Below, one piece after another: positions 18,345 through 27,326 of a stretch of 64,000 nucleotides of DNA. The notes below the pieces were generated by a model, which worked only from the letters and a program-made list of their open reading frames with translations, did no database searches and had not been told where the DNA came from. The position numbers and the translations under genes were made by a program. Position 1 is the stretch's first letter; each line of letters opens with the position of its first letter. The DNA comes from Amycolatopsis solani (GTDB lineage: Bacteria; Actinomycetota; Actinomycetes; Mycobacteriales; Pseudonocardiaceae), in contig NZ_JAWQJT010000001.1 in assembly GCF_033441515.1 (NCBI RefSeq), forward strand, positions 2,418,001 to 2,482,000, in the 5' to 3' direction.

Positions 18345-18959
18345 TCAGAGCAGCAAGTCGCCCAATGTGAACGGGTACACGACGGCGTTCTGCTCGACCG
18401 GCCCGGCGATGCCGGGGACGTCCGCGGCGCACGCGTGCTGGTGCAGGCCCAGCCGCGAGTGGAACCAGCCCGGCCGCCCGGGGATGCCGTTGTGCCGGGT
18501 CAGCCAGAGGATGACTTCGCTGTCCGCCCAGCGGTCCGGGTGCAGCCGGTTCGCCCAGCAGTCGTGGTCGGCGTAGACCAGCACCCGCTCGATGCGTGCC
18601 GCGTGCCGGACGTGCTTGATCCACGCCTTGATGAACCGGTCGTCGACACTCGGCGCGGCGACTTCGAGGGCCGGCGCGAGCGACCCGGTGGCGAACGCGC
18701 CGAGCCTGCTGGCGGTGCGCACGAAGTGGTCGGCCTGGTCGTGCACCGCACCGGGCCGCGCGTAGTGCCGCCCCCCGACGTGCAGCCCGGCTTCCTGCGC
18801 CCCGGCCAGGTTCCGCTCGGCGGCGCCGTTGCTCCAGTTGACGTTCTCGCTGATGGTCACCGAGACGAACTTGGTGTCCGCCGCGCGGACGGCGTACCAG
18901 TCGGACACCCGCTCACGGTGGGACAGCGAGATGCCGCGTTCGCTCTCCGGTCCCGTCAC
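18345..18959 (-). CDS. GH25-like protein lacking the catalytic acids
   Basis: A 204-residue protein (GTG 18959) that follows the muramidase GH25 barrel: GISLSHRE where active enzymes have GIDVSHWQ; AGLHVGGRHYARPG for the vGaYHfa strand; APALEVAAP where active enzymes carry LDxE; RVLVYADHDCWANRL; and LGLHQHACAADVPGIAGPVEQN for the WQY/pGi...VDqN end. The first Asp (to Ser) and both acids of DxE (to Glu-Val-Ala) are replaced, so muramidase activity is unlikely. There is no signal peptide. It may bind a glycan or have a new role inside the cell. Fold call by motif alignment only. Confidence 0.55.
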   Translation of the reverse strand: MTGPESERGISLSHRERVSDWYAVRAADTKFVSVTISENVNWSNGAAERNLAGAQEAGLHVGGRHYARPGAVHDQADHFVRTASRLGAFATGSLAPALEVAAPSVDDRFIKAWIKHVRHAARIERVLVYADHDCWANRLHPDRWADSEVILWLTRHNGIPGRPGWFHSRLGLHQHACAADVPGIAGPVEQNAVVYPFTLGDLLL

Positions 18960-19076
18960 TGTCCCGCCCCCGCCACTCCGGTGGAGAGCACACCATACGT
19001 CGCCGACGGCGGACCCGCAGTGACACCCACGCGGTTGATCAGGCGATTTCCCGCTCGGCCCCGCCCGCCGCGTGCC

Positions 19077-19123
19077 GTGAATGACTCATTCACGTCGTCC
19101 GACGACAGGAATGAGTCATTCAC
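19077..19123. repeat. Nested palindrome (GTGAATGACTCATTCAC family)
   Basis: GTGAATGACTCATTCAC is itself a 17-base palindrome, followed by the 13-base palindrome GTCGTCCGACGAC and then a second GAATGAGTCATTCAC. The whole also folds as one long hairpin. It lies in the spacer between the GH25-like gene and metG, upstream of both, so it is not a simple 3' terminator. Confidence 0.65.
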
Positions 19124-19210
19124 TACATCTCCGCCGCCGCCGCGCTGCCCGGGAGCCCCGCGGCCTCCCTCCCGACAAAGCTCGTGACGCCCTCCGTAAC
19201 CTAATAAGGT

Positions 19211-21007
19211 ATGAGCACCCCTGTGTTGACCGCGGTGGCCTGGCCCTACGCCAACGGCCCCCGCCACATCGGCCACGTGTCCGGATTCGGCGTCCCGTCC
19301 GACGTCTTCTCCCGCTACCAGCGAATGGCCGGCAACCGGGTGCTCATGGTCTCCGGTACCGACGAACACGGCACCCCGATCACGGTCCAGGCCGACAAGG
19401 AGAACTCGACCCCGCAGCTCACGGCGGACAAGTACACCCGCCAGATCGGCACCGACCTGCAGGGCCTCGGCCTCTCCTACGACCTGTTCACCCGGACCAC
19501 CACCGGCAACCACGCCGAGGTGACGCAGCAGATCTTCCTGGCGCTGCACCGCAACGGCTACGTCGTGCCCAAGACGACCCGGGGCGCGATCAGCCCGTCC
19601 ACCGGCCGCACGCTGCCCGACCGGTACGTCGAGGGCACCTGCCCGATCTGCGGGTACGACGGCGCGCGCGGCGACCAGTGCGACAACTGCGGCAACCAGC
19701 TCGACGCCGCGGAGCTGATCAACCCGAAGTCGCGGATCAACGGCGAGACGCCGAAGTTCGTCGAGACCGAGCACTACTTCCTCGACCTGCCGGCGTTCAC
19801 CAAGACCCTCGGCGACTGGCTGTCGACGAAGACCGACTGGCGCCCGAACGTCCTCAACTTCACCAAGAACCTGATCGACGACATGCGGCCGCGGCCGATC
19901 ACCCGCGACCTCGACTGGGGCGTCAAGATCCCCCTCGACGGCTGGCGCGACCAGCCGCTGAAGCGGTTCTACGTCTGGTTCGACGCGGTGATCGGGTACT
20001 TCTCGGCCAGCGTCGAGTGGGCGCGGCGCTCCGGCAACCCGGACGCGTGGCAGGAGTGGTGGAACAACGCCGACGCCCGGTCGTACTACTTCATGGGCAA
20101 GGACAACATCACCTTCCACGCCCAGATCTGGCCGGCGCTGCTGTTCGGGCACAACGGCGAGGGCGACAAGGGCGGCGAGCCGGGCAAGTACGGCAAGCTG
20201 CACCTGCCCGACGAGATCGTCTCCAGCGAGTTCCTCACCATGAGCGGCTCGAAGTTCTCGACCTCGCGCGGGCGCGTCATCTACGTCGAGGACTTCCTGC
20301 GCGACTTCGGCCCGGACACGCTGCGGTACTTCATCTCGGTCGCCGGCCCGGAGACCCAGGACACCGACTTCACCTGGGACGAGTTCGTCCGCCGGACCAA
20401 CTTCGAGCTGGCCAACGAGTGGGGCAACCTGGTCAACCGGTCCATCTCGATGGCGCACAAGAACGTCGGCGCGATCCCGCGGCCGGAGGCCCCGACGGCG
20501 GCCGACGAAGAGCTGAAGGCGTTGTCGCGCAAGGCGTTCGACACCGCGGGCGCGCACCTGGCCCGGTCCCGGTTCAAGCTCGCGGCCGGCGAGGCGATGA
20601 AGGTCGTCACCGCGGCGAACAAGTACATCTCCGACCAGGAGCCGTGGAAGCTCAAGGACGACCCCACGCGGCGTGACACCGTGCTGCACACCGCGCTGCA
20701 GGTCGTCTCCGACGCCAACACGCTGCTGACGCCGTTCCTGCCGCACTCGGCGCAGAAGGTGCACGAGGCCCTCGGCGGCACCGGCGTCTGGGCCGCCCAG
20801 CCGGAGCTCAAGGAGGTCGAGGACCTCGACATCGACGGCCGGGTCAACCCGATCCTGACCGGCGACTACGCGGGCGAGCAGGCGAAGTGGGAGTCGAAGC
20901 CGATCGAGGTCGGCAAGCCGCTCGCCAAGCCGTCGCCGCTGTTCACCAAGCTCGACCCGGCGCTCGGCGAGACCGGTCCGGAGTGGGCGCCGATCATCAA
21001 GGAGTAA
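19211..21007 (+). CDS. metG: Methionyl-tRNA synthetase
   Basis: A 598-residue class I synthetase charging tRNA-Met. The HIGH motif is [13 protein letters not shown] near residues 17-29. A zinc knuckle [19 protein letters not shown] follows, and the KMSKS loop appears as GSKFSTSRG. The anticodon-binding helical domain ends near residue 540, and there is no C-terminal tRNA-binding EMAP domain, as in mycobacteria. A TAACCT hexamer at 19197-19202 lies about 8 bases before the ATG and no ribosome site is present, so the mRNA may be leaderless. tatD follows after 9 bases. Confidence 0.95.
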   Translation: MSTPVLTAVAWPYANGPRHIGHVSGFGVPSDVFSRYQRMAGNRVLMVSGTDEHGTPITVQADKENSTPQLTADKYTRQIGTDLQGLGLSYDLFTRTTTGNHAEVTQQIFLALHRNGYVVPKTTRGAISPSTGRTLPDRYVEGTCPICGYDGARGDQCDNCGNQLDAAELINPKSRINGETPKFVETEHYFLDLPAFTKTLGDWLSTKTDWRPNVLNFTKNLIDDMRPRPITRDLDWGVKIPLDGWRDQPLKRFYVWFDAVIGYFSASVEWARRSGNPDAWQEWWNNADARSYYFMGKDNITFHAQIWPALLFGHNGEGDKGGEPGKYGKLHLPDEIVSSEFLTMSGSKFSTSRGRVIYVEDFLRDFGPDTLRYFISVAGPETQDTDFTWDEFVRRTNFELANEWGNLVNRSISMAHKNVGAIPRPEAPTAADEELKALSRKAFDTAGAHLARSRFKLAAGEAMKVVTAANKYISDQEPWKLKDDPTRRDTVLHTALQVVSDANTLLTPFLPHSAQKVHEALGGTGVWAAQPELKEVEDLDIDGRVNPILTGDYAGEQAKWESKPIEVGKPLAKPSPLFTKLDPALGETGPEWAPIIKE

Positions 21008-21016
21008 GAAGTACGC

Positions 21017-21853
21017 ATGGGTGAAGAGAAGCGCGAGCTGCCGCCGGTCCCGGACCGGCTCCCGGTGTCGGTGGTGGACGCGCACACCCATCTCGACGCG
21101 TGCGGCGCGGTCACCGCGGCCGATGTCACGGCCATGGTCGACCGCGCCGAGCGCGCCGGCGTCGCCCGCGTCGTCACGGTCGCCGACGACCTCGCCTCCG
21201 CGCGCTGGGCCACCGAGGCGGCCACCTGGGACCGCCGGGTCTGGGCCGCCGTCGCGATCCACCCGACGCGGACCAAGGAGTTCGGCGAGGCCGAGAAGTC
21301 CGAAGTGGAGCGCCTGGCCGCCCACGAGCGCGTGGTCGCGGTCGGCGAGACCGGCCTCGACTACTACTGGGACTACTCGCCGCACGACGCCCAGCAGGAA
21401 GCCTTCCGCTGGCACATCGACCTCGCCAAGCGGCTGGACAAGCCGCTGATGATCCACGACCGCGAGGCCCACGACGACGTGTTGCGCATCCTGGCCGAAG
21501 AGAATGCGCCGAACGCCGTAATCTTCCATTGTTTTTCCGGGGACGCGGAAATGGCCCGCAAGTGCGTGGACGCGGGATACGTCCTTTCCTTCGCGGGCAC
21601 GGTGACGTTCAAGAACGCGAGGGGCCTCCACGAGGCGGCCCGGCTCTGCCCGCCGGGGCAGTACCTCGTCGAGACCGACGCGCCGTTTCTGACCCCCCAC
21701 CCGTTCCGTGGACGGCCGAACGAGCCGTTCGGCGCCGCCTACACCGTCCGTCACCTCGCGGCGCTCAGGGGCGAAGCTGTCCACGAAGTCGCCGAATCGG
21801 TCCGGACCACCGCCGAGCGCGTCTACCGACTCCCCAGTGTCACAACGGGGTGA
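21017..21853 (+). CDS. tatD: TatD family metal-dependent hydrolase
   Basis: A 278-residue TIM-barrel nuclease/hydrolase. Metal-site motifs in order: VVDAHTHLDACG, VAIHPTRTKEF, VVAVGETGLDYYWDYSPHDAQQ trimmed around the conserved Glu, PLMIHDREAHDDVLRIL, IFHCFSGDAEMA and YLVETDAPFLTPHP. TatD proteins are DNases/exonucleases linked to DNA repair and D-aminoacyl hydrolysis. It is co-directional with metG and separated by 9 bases, the same order as Rv1007c-Rv1008. Initial residues MGEEKRELPPVPDRL are a polar extension. Confidence 0.92.
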   Translation: MGEEKRELPPVPDRLPVSVVDAHTHLDACGAVTAADVTAMVDRAERAGVARVVTVADDLASARWATEAATWDRRVWAAVAIHPTRTKEFGEAEKSEVERLAAHERVVAVGETGLDYYWDYSPHDAQQEAFRWHIDLAKRLDKPLMIHDREAHDDVLRILAEENAPNAVIFHCFSGDAEMARKCVDAGYVLSFAGTVTFKNARGLHEAARLCPPGQYLVETDAPFLTPHPFRGRPNEPFGAAYTVRHLAALRGEAVHEVAESVRTTAERVYRLPSVTTG

Positions 21854-23487
<1,634 letters not shown>

Positions 23488-23493
23488 TCTTCC

Positions 23494-23532
23494 CGAAACG
23501 GCCCCCGTCCTTCGTGGACGGGGGCCGTTTCG
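23494..23532 (+). terminator. Intrinsic terminator of rpfB
   Basis: A perfect 17-base stem (CGAAACGGCCCCCGTCC with its complement) closes on the loop TTCGT just after the rpfB stop. It separates rpfB from ksgA, which should have its own promoter in the 34 bases that follow or rely on read-through. Confidence 0.85.
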
Positions 23533-23566
23533 TGTGTACGCGGAGCGGCATCGGTAAGCTCCACCG

Positions 23567-24418
23567 GTGGTTGATCTGTTGGGACCTGCCGAAATCCGCG
23601 GGCTGGCGGCCGAGCTGGACGTGCGGCCGACCAAGAAGCTCGGGCAGAACTTCGTGCACGATCCCAACACCGTCCGCCGGATCGTCGAGCTCGCCCGCGT
23701 CGGGCCGGACGACGTCGTGCTGGAGGTCGGGCCGGGGCTCGGGTCGCTGACGCTGGGCCTGCTCGCCACCGGGGCGCGGGTCGTCGCCGTCGAGATCGAT
23801 CCCAAGCTCGCCGCGCGGCTGCCCGAGACCGTGGCCGAGCGGGCGGCCGAAGCCGCGGACCGGCTGACCGTCGTCGGCGCCGACGCGCTGCGGGTCGCGA
23901 ACGGCGACCTGCCGGGCGGGCCGACCGCCCTCGTCGCCAACCTGCCCTACAACGTCGCCGTGCCGGTCGTGCTGCACCTGCTCGCCGAGGTGCCGTCCTT
24001 GCGCTCCGGGCTCGTCATGGTGCAGACCGAGGTCGCCGACCGGATGGCGGCCGGGCCGGGCAGCCGGATCTACGGCGTCCCGAGCGTCAAGCTCGCTTGG
24101 TACGGCCCGGCACGGAAAGTCGCCGCGGTACCACGGTCGGTGTTCTGGCCGGTGCCCAACGTGGATTCCGCGCTCGTCGCGTTCGAACGCGCCGACGAGA
24201 CGGCGTCCGCGGATCGGGACGGTCTCTTCTCCCTGGTTGACGCCGCTTTCTCACAACGCAGGAAAACGCTTCGCGCCGCTCTCGCGGGCTGGGCGGGCTC
24301 GGCCGAGCGGGCCGGTGAGCTCTTGACGGCGGCCGGGATCGACCCGAAGACCCGGGGCGAGCAGCTCGACGTGCACGACTTCGCCCGGATCGCGGCCCGC
24401 GCGCAGGCCGGCCGCTGA
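23567..24418 (+). CDS. ksgA: 16S rRNA dimethyladenosine transferase
   Basis: A 283-residue methyltransferase (RsmA) that dimethylates A1518 and A1519 of 16S rRNA late in 30S assembly. Motifs: [35 protein letters not shown] (SAM motif I), [33 protein letters not shown] (motif IV NLPY) and the C-terminal [16 protein letters not shown] and [12 protein letters not shown] signatures. Length and motif order are normal. It lies between rpfB and the riboswitch-led gene; in mycobacteria ispE follows directly. Confidence 0.95.
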   Translation: MVDLLGPAEIRGLAAELDVRPTKKLGQNFVHDPNTVRRIVELARVGPDDVVLEVGPGLGSLTLGLLATGARVVAVEIDPKLAARLPETVAERAAEAADRLTVVGADALRVANGDLPGGPTALVANLPYNVAVPVVLHLLAEVPSLRSGLVMVQTEVADRMAAGPGSRIYGVPSVKLAWYGPARKVAAVPRSVFWPVPNVDSALVAFERADETASADRDGLFSLVDAAFSQRRKTLRAALAGWAGSAERAGELLTAAGIDPKTRGEQLDVHDFARIAARAQAGR

Positions 24419-24547
24419 AAAGACCACAGTGGATGCGGTGAAAAACGCACCTTTTTCCCGTCGGACCGTGACGGCGACACCTCCAGTCGTGTGATGTGGG
24501 CCAACGGGCTTGCTTTCGCTCCGTGGGATCGGCTTAACTCAGTACGT

Positions 24548-24632
24548 CCATCCCGAGCGACCGAGAGACCTGGCTCGTCGAAGTCGCAGCAACCACCCTC
24601 CACAGGGCAGGTGCTACCGCCAGGACCGATGG
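24548..24632 (+). promoter_or_regulatory. SAM riboswitch (S-box / SAM-I clan)
   Basis: The conserved S-box string is present in order: GAGCGACCGAGAGACCTGG, CTCGTCGAAGTCGCAGCAACC, then CAGGTGCTACCGCCAGGACC. Closing stem P1 is CCATC (24548-24552) with GATGG (24628-24632). The 3' strand of P1 shares its last two bases with GGAGG (24631-24635), the ribosome site of the downstream leader peptide, and CCTCC inside the aptamer could also pair with that site. SAM binding would therefore be expected to hide the ribosome site. Class I versus IV within the clan is not settled. Confidence 0.85.
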
Positions 24633-24644
24633 AGGCCGTTTTCG

Positions 24645-24737
24645 ATGAAGAGGGTAGCTCGCCCCCTGCTGCTGACCAGGCGTCGCGTCGTCGACGAAGG
24701 CCGCCGCTCCGTCTCCGCATGTCGACGCTCGCGCTGA
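24645..24737 (+). CDS. Putative leader peptide after the riboswitch
   Basis: A 30-codon ORF (MKRVARPLLLTRRRVVDEGR..., ending SACRRSR) with GGAGG nine bases upstream. The LLTRRRxVD...SxxC pattern resembles the short leader peptides of actinobacterial sulfur genes that end near a cysteine and are thought to act as cysteine-sensing attenuators. It lies between the SAM aptamer and an intrinsic terminator, so both SAM and cysteine could feed into one leader. Expression is unproven. Confidence 0.55.
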   Translation: MKRVARPLLLTRRRVVDEGRRSVSACRRSR

Positions 24738-24804
24738 GCTTCGTCTGAGCCGTTCCACCCTTCTTCGCGCACCGTCCATTGCGGACGGACACTCGCTTGC
24801 GGCC

Positions 24805-24836
24805 GGGCGCGCCCTCGTGCGCTGCGCCCTGTTTTT
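24805..24836 (+). terminator. Leader terminator/attenuator before metN-like gene
   Basis: GGGCGC (24805-24810) pairs with GCGCCC (24824-24829), followed by TGTTTTT. This is a rare clean U-tract terminator for so GC-rich a genome. It ends 11 bases before the GTG of the MetN-like gene, in position to gate it. A second small hairpin, CGTCC/GGACG, lies near 24775-24790. Confidence 0.6.
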
Positions 24837-24847
24837 CTGGAGCTGTC

Positions 24848-25861
24848 GTGATCACCGTCGAAAACCTGTCCAAATCCTTTGCCACCAACGGAAATTCGGT
24901 CGTCGCCCTGCGCGACGTGAGCGTCGACGTCCAAGCCGGCTCGCTGTTCGGCGTCGTCGGCCCGGCCGGTTCGGGCAAGTCCGTCCTGGCCCGTTGCATC
25001 GCGCTGCAGGAGCGCCCCGACCGCGGAGTCGTCCGGCTCGACGGCCTCAACACCGGCACGCTCGACGGCCGCCGGCTCCGCGAAATCCGCCGTCAGCTCG
25101 GCGTCGTCTCGTCGAAGCCGGAACTGATCGCCGAGCGCACCATCGCCGGCAACATCGCTTCCCCGCTGGAGCAGCTCGGCGTCGACGGCCCGCAGCGCCG
25201 CAGCCGGGTCGGCTCGCTGCTCGACCTTGTCGGCCTGACGCCGCGCGCCGCGCAGCGTCCCGGTGAGCTCACCGCGGGCCAGCTCCGCCGCGTCGCGGTC
25301 GCGAAGGCGCTGGCCGCCGCGCCGGCCGTGCTGCTCGCCGACGACCCGACCGCCGGCGTCGACCCGGAGGAGGCCGGTTCGGTGCTGACCGTGCTCGACC
25401 GCGCCCGTTCCGAGCTGGGCGTCACGGTCGTCGTCACCACGCCGGACGCCGGCGTCGTCCGGCGGCTCTGCGACGACGTCGCGGTGCTGGAGGACGGCAC
25501 CGTCGTCGAGCGCGGCACCGTGCTCGACCTGATCTCGACCCCGGGCAGCCGCACCGCGCAGGCGCTGCTGCCGTCGATCGAGACCCCGCGCTCGCAGAAC
25601 GGCCGGTACGACCGCTCGGTCGACGTGGTGCTGGTCGGCTTCGCGTCGGTGGGCGCGCTGCTGCCCGAGGCCGCGGGCCGCTTCGACGTCGAGTTCGCCA
25701 CCATCGGCGGCGGCCTGACCCGGATCGGCGACACCCCGGTCGGCCGCTTCCGCCTCGGCGTCCGCGGCGAGCGCGCCGACGCGGCGCTGGCGTGGGTCGC
25801 CGAGCGCGGCGGCCACGTCACCCAGACCGCCCGCGGCCCCCAGGCCGTCGTCGCCGCCTGA
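24848..25861 (+). CDS. Orphan MetN-like ABC ATPase with NIL domain, ATPase motifs degenerate
   Basis: A 337-residue protein, colinear with methionine importer ATPase MetN: ATPase at about 1-240, C-terminal NIL (methionine-binding) domain at about 258-335. Walker A is intact (GPAGSGKSVL). The Q-loop Gln is Ser (GVVSSKPEL against GMIFQ...), the signature is LTAGQ, the Walker B catalytic Glu is Asp (LLADDPTAGVD), and the H-loop His is missing (VVTTPDAG). No metI permease or metQ binding protein is nearby. It follows a SAM riboswitch, leader peptide and terminator. It may bind ATP and methionine yet not drive transport; a trans-acting importer subunit is the alternative. GTG 24848 has GGAG upstream. 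Confidence 0.75.
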   Translation: MITVENLSKSFATNGNSVVALRDVSVDVQAGSLFGVVGPAGSGKSVLARCIALQERPDRGVVRLDGLNTGTLDGRRLREIRRQLGVVSSKPELIAERTIAGNIASPLEQLGVDGPQRRSRVGSLLDLVGLTPRAAQRPGELTAGQLRRVAVAKALAAAPAVLLADDPTAGVDPEEAGSVLTVLDRARSELGVTVVVTTPDAGVVRRLCDDVAVLEDGTVVERGTVLDLISTPGSRTAQALLPSIETPRSQNGRYDRSVDVVLVGFASVGALLPEAAGRFDVEFATIGGGLTRIGDTPVGRFRLGVRGERADAALAWVAERGGHVTQTARGPQAVVAA

Positions 25862-25866
25862 CCCCC

Positions 25867-25925
25867 AAAGCCGTGAAGGCCTCCTTACCGGCCATAAGAG
25901 CCGGTAAGGAGGCCTTCACGGCTTT
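25867..25925. terminator. Long palindrome (GAAGGCCTCCTTACCGG family)
   Basis: Perfect 26-base arms, AAAGCCGTGAAGGCCTCCTT onward, surround a 7-base loop CATAAGA between the MetN-like gene and ispE. With CTTT at its 3' end it should terminate the upstream transcript. Unlike the GTGAGTGTTTAG element it separates co-directional genes. Confidence 0.8.
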
Positions 25926-25955
25926 CTGCGGAACGTGGACACGTAGGCTGGGCGG

Positions 25956-26918
25956 GTGCTCGCCGTAGTTCCGCCCCCAATCACCGTCCGGGTCCCGGCC
26001 AAGGTCAACTTGCACCTTTCGGTCGACGACCTGCGCGAAGACGGTTACCACGAGCTGGTGACCGTGTTCCAGGCGCTGTCGCTGACCGACGAAGTGACCG
26101 TCGCGGCCACCGACGAACCCGGCATCGAGGTCTACGGCGAGGGCGAAGGCACCGTCCCGACCGGCCCGGAAAACCTGGCTTGGCGGGCGGTCGAAGCGCT
26201 TTCCTCGCACGTCGGGCGCAATGGCGAGCCGAAGGTCCGGGTGGTGCTGCGCAAGGGCATCCCGGTCGCCGGCGGCATGGCGGGCGGCAGCGCCGACGCG
26301 GCGGCGACCCTGGTCGGGCTCGCGTCGCTCTGGAACCTCGACGTCACGCGCGACGAGCTGGCCGGCATCGCCGCCGGCCTGGGCAGCGACGTCCCGTTCG
26401 CGCTCTACGGCGGCACCGCGCTGGGCACCGGGCGCGGCGAGCACCTGGTGCCGGTGCTCTCGCGGCACACGTTCCACTGGGTGCTGGCGTTCGACGCCGA
26501 AGGACTGTCGACGCCCAAGGTGTTCAAGGAGCTGGACCGGCTGCGCGCGGCGGGCAACCCGCCGCGGATCGGGGCGCACACCCCGGTCGTCGAGGCGCTG
26601 GCCTCGGGCGACCCGCGCCAGCTCGCCCTCCTGCTGGGCAACGACCTCCAGGCGGCGGCGGTCTCGCTGCGCCCGGACCTGCGCCGCACGCTCCGGGCCG
26701 GCGTCAACGCGGGCGCGCTCGCGGGCACGGTCTCCGGTTCCGGCCCGACCTGCGCGTTCCTCTGCGAAGACGCGCAGTCGGCGGTGGAGGTCGCCGCGGA
26801 GCTCTCCGGCGCGGGCGTCTGCCGCACGGTCCGCGTGGCCCACGGCCCGGTCCCGGGCGCCCGAGTGGTCGGCGGCGACGACGCGAGCCGGCCGACGCCG
26901 CCGCGGGTGCACGCGTGA
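25956..26918 (+). CDS. ispE: 4-diphosphocytidyl-2-C-methyl-D-erythritol kinase
   Basis: A 320-residue GHMP kinase of the MEP isoprenoid pathway. It phosphorylates CDP-ME at the 2-hydroxyl. Landmarks: [33 protein letters not shown] split over motif 1, [21 protein letters not shown] (ATP glycine-rich motif) near residue 105 and [15 protein letters not shown] (motif 3). GTG at 25956 is the start nearest the conserved N-terminus. Its stop overlaps the GTG of an ASCH gene, so the two are co-translated. Order after ksgA matches Rv1010-Rv1011. Confidence 0.94.
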   Translation: MLAVVPPPITVRVPAKVNLHLSVDDLREDGYHELVTVFQALSLTDEVTVAATDEPGIEVYGEGEGTVPTGPENLAWRAVEALSSHVGRNGEPKVRVVLRKGIPVAGGMAGGSADAAATLVGLASLWNLDVTRDELAGIAAGLGSDVPFALYGGTALGTGRGEHLVPVLSRHTFHWVLAFDAEGLSTPKVFKELDRLRAAGNPPRIGAHTPVVEALASGDPRQLALLLGNDLQAAAVSLRPDLRRTLRAGVNAGALAGTVSGSGPTCAFLCEDAQSAVEVAAELSGAGVCRTVRVAHGPVPGARVVGGDDASRPTPPRVHA

Positions 26919-27322
26919 AGCACGCGGAATTCGCGTTCCCCGGCCCGCTGCGCGACAAGCTGGTCGCGGCGATCCTGGACGGCTCGAAGACGACCACTTC
27001 CGCCTTGCTCGTGGAATACGAGCGGGAGGGCGAAGCGTTGCCCACCGTTGGCGAGCGTGAGCTGGTGCTCGACTCGGCCCGCGCCGGGGTCGCCGTCATC
27101 GAGACCGCCGAGGTGCGCGTGCTCCCCCTGTCCGAAGTGGACCTCCAGCACGCGATCGGCGAGGGCGAAGGCTTCACGAGCGTCGCCGAGTGGCGTGCCG
27201 AACACGTGAAGTTCTGGCAGAGCGCCGAAATGCGCGCCGCCATGGGGGATCCGGAATTCGCCGTGGACGACACGACGCAGGTCGTGGCGACGCGGTTTTC
27301 GATCGTAGAGAGGATCGGCTGA
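26915..27322 (+). CDS. ASCH domain-containing protein
   Basis: A 135-residue single-domain protein of the ASCH (PUA-like) fold: [26 protein letters not shown] at the N-terminus, [41 protein letters not shown], and [19 protein letters not shown] proteins bind RNA or modified nucleosides; some, like E. coli YqfB, hydrolyse N4-acetylcytidine. It starts inside the ispE stop (GTGA) and is followed after 4 bases by an ABC-F gene. Role here is unknown. Confidence 0.85.
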   Translation: MKHAEFAFPGPLRDKLVAAILDGSKTTTSALLVEYEREGEALPTVGERELVLDSARAGVAVIETAEVRVLPLSEVDLQHAIGEGEGFTSVAEWRAEHVKFWQSAEMRAAMGDPEFAVDDTTQVVATRFSIVERIG

Positions 27323-27326
27323 GCGG

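Noticed and set aside
24491..24748. Alternative plus-strand frame through the SAM riboswitch leader
   Set aside because: It reads through the aptamer itself; the in-frame 24645-24737 ORF has the ribosome site and the leader-peptide pattern.
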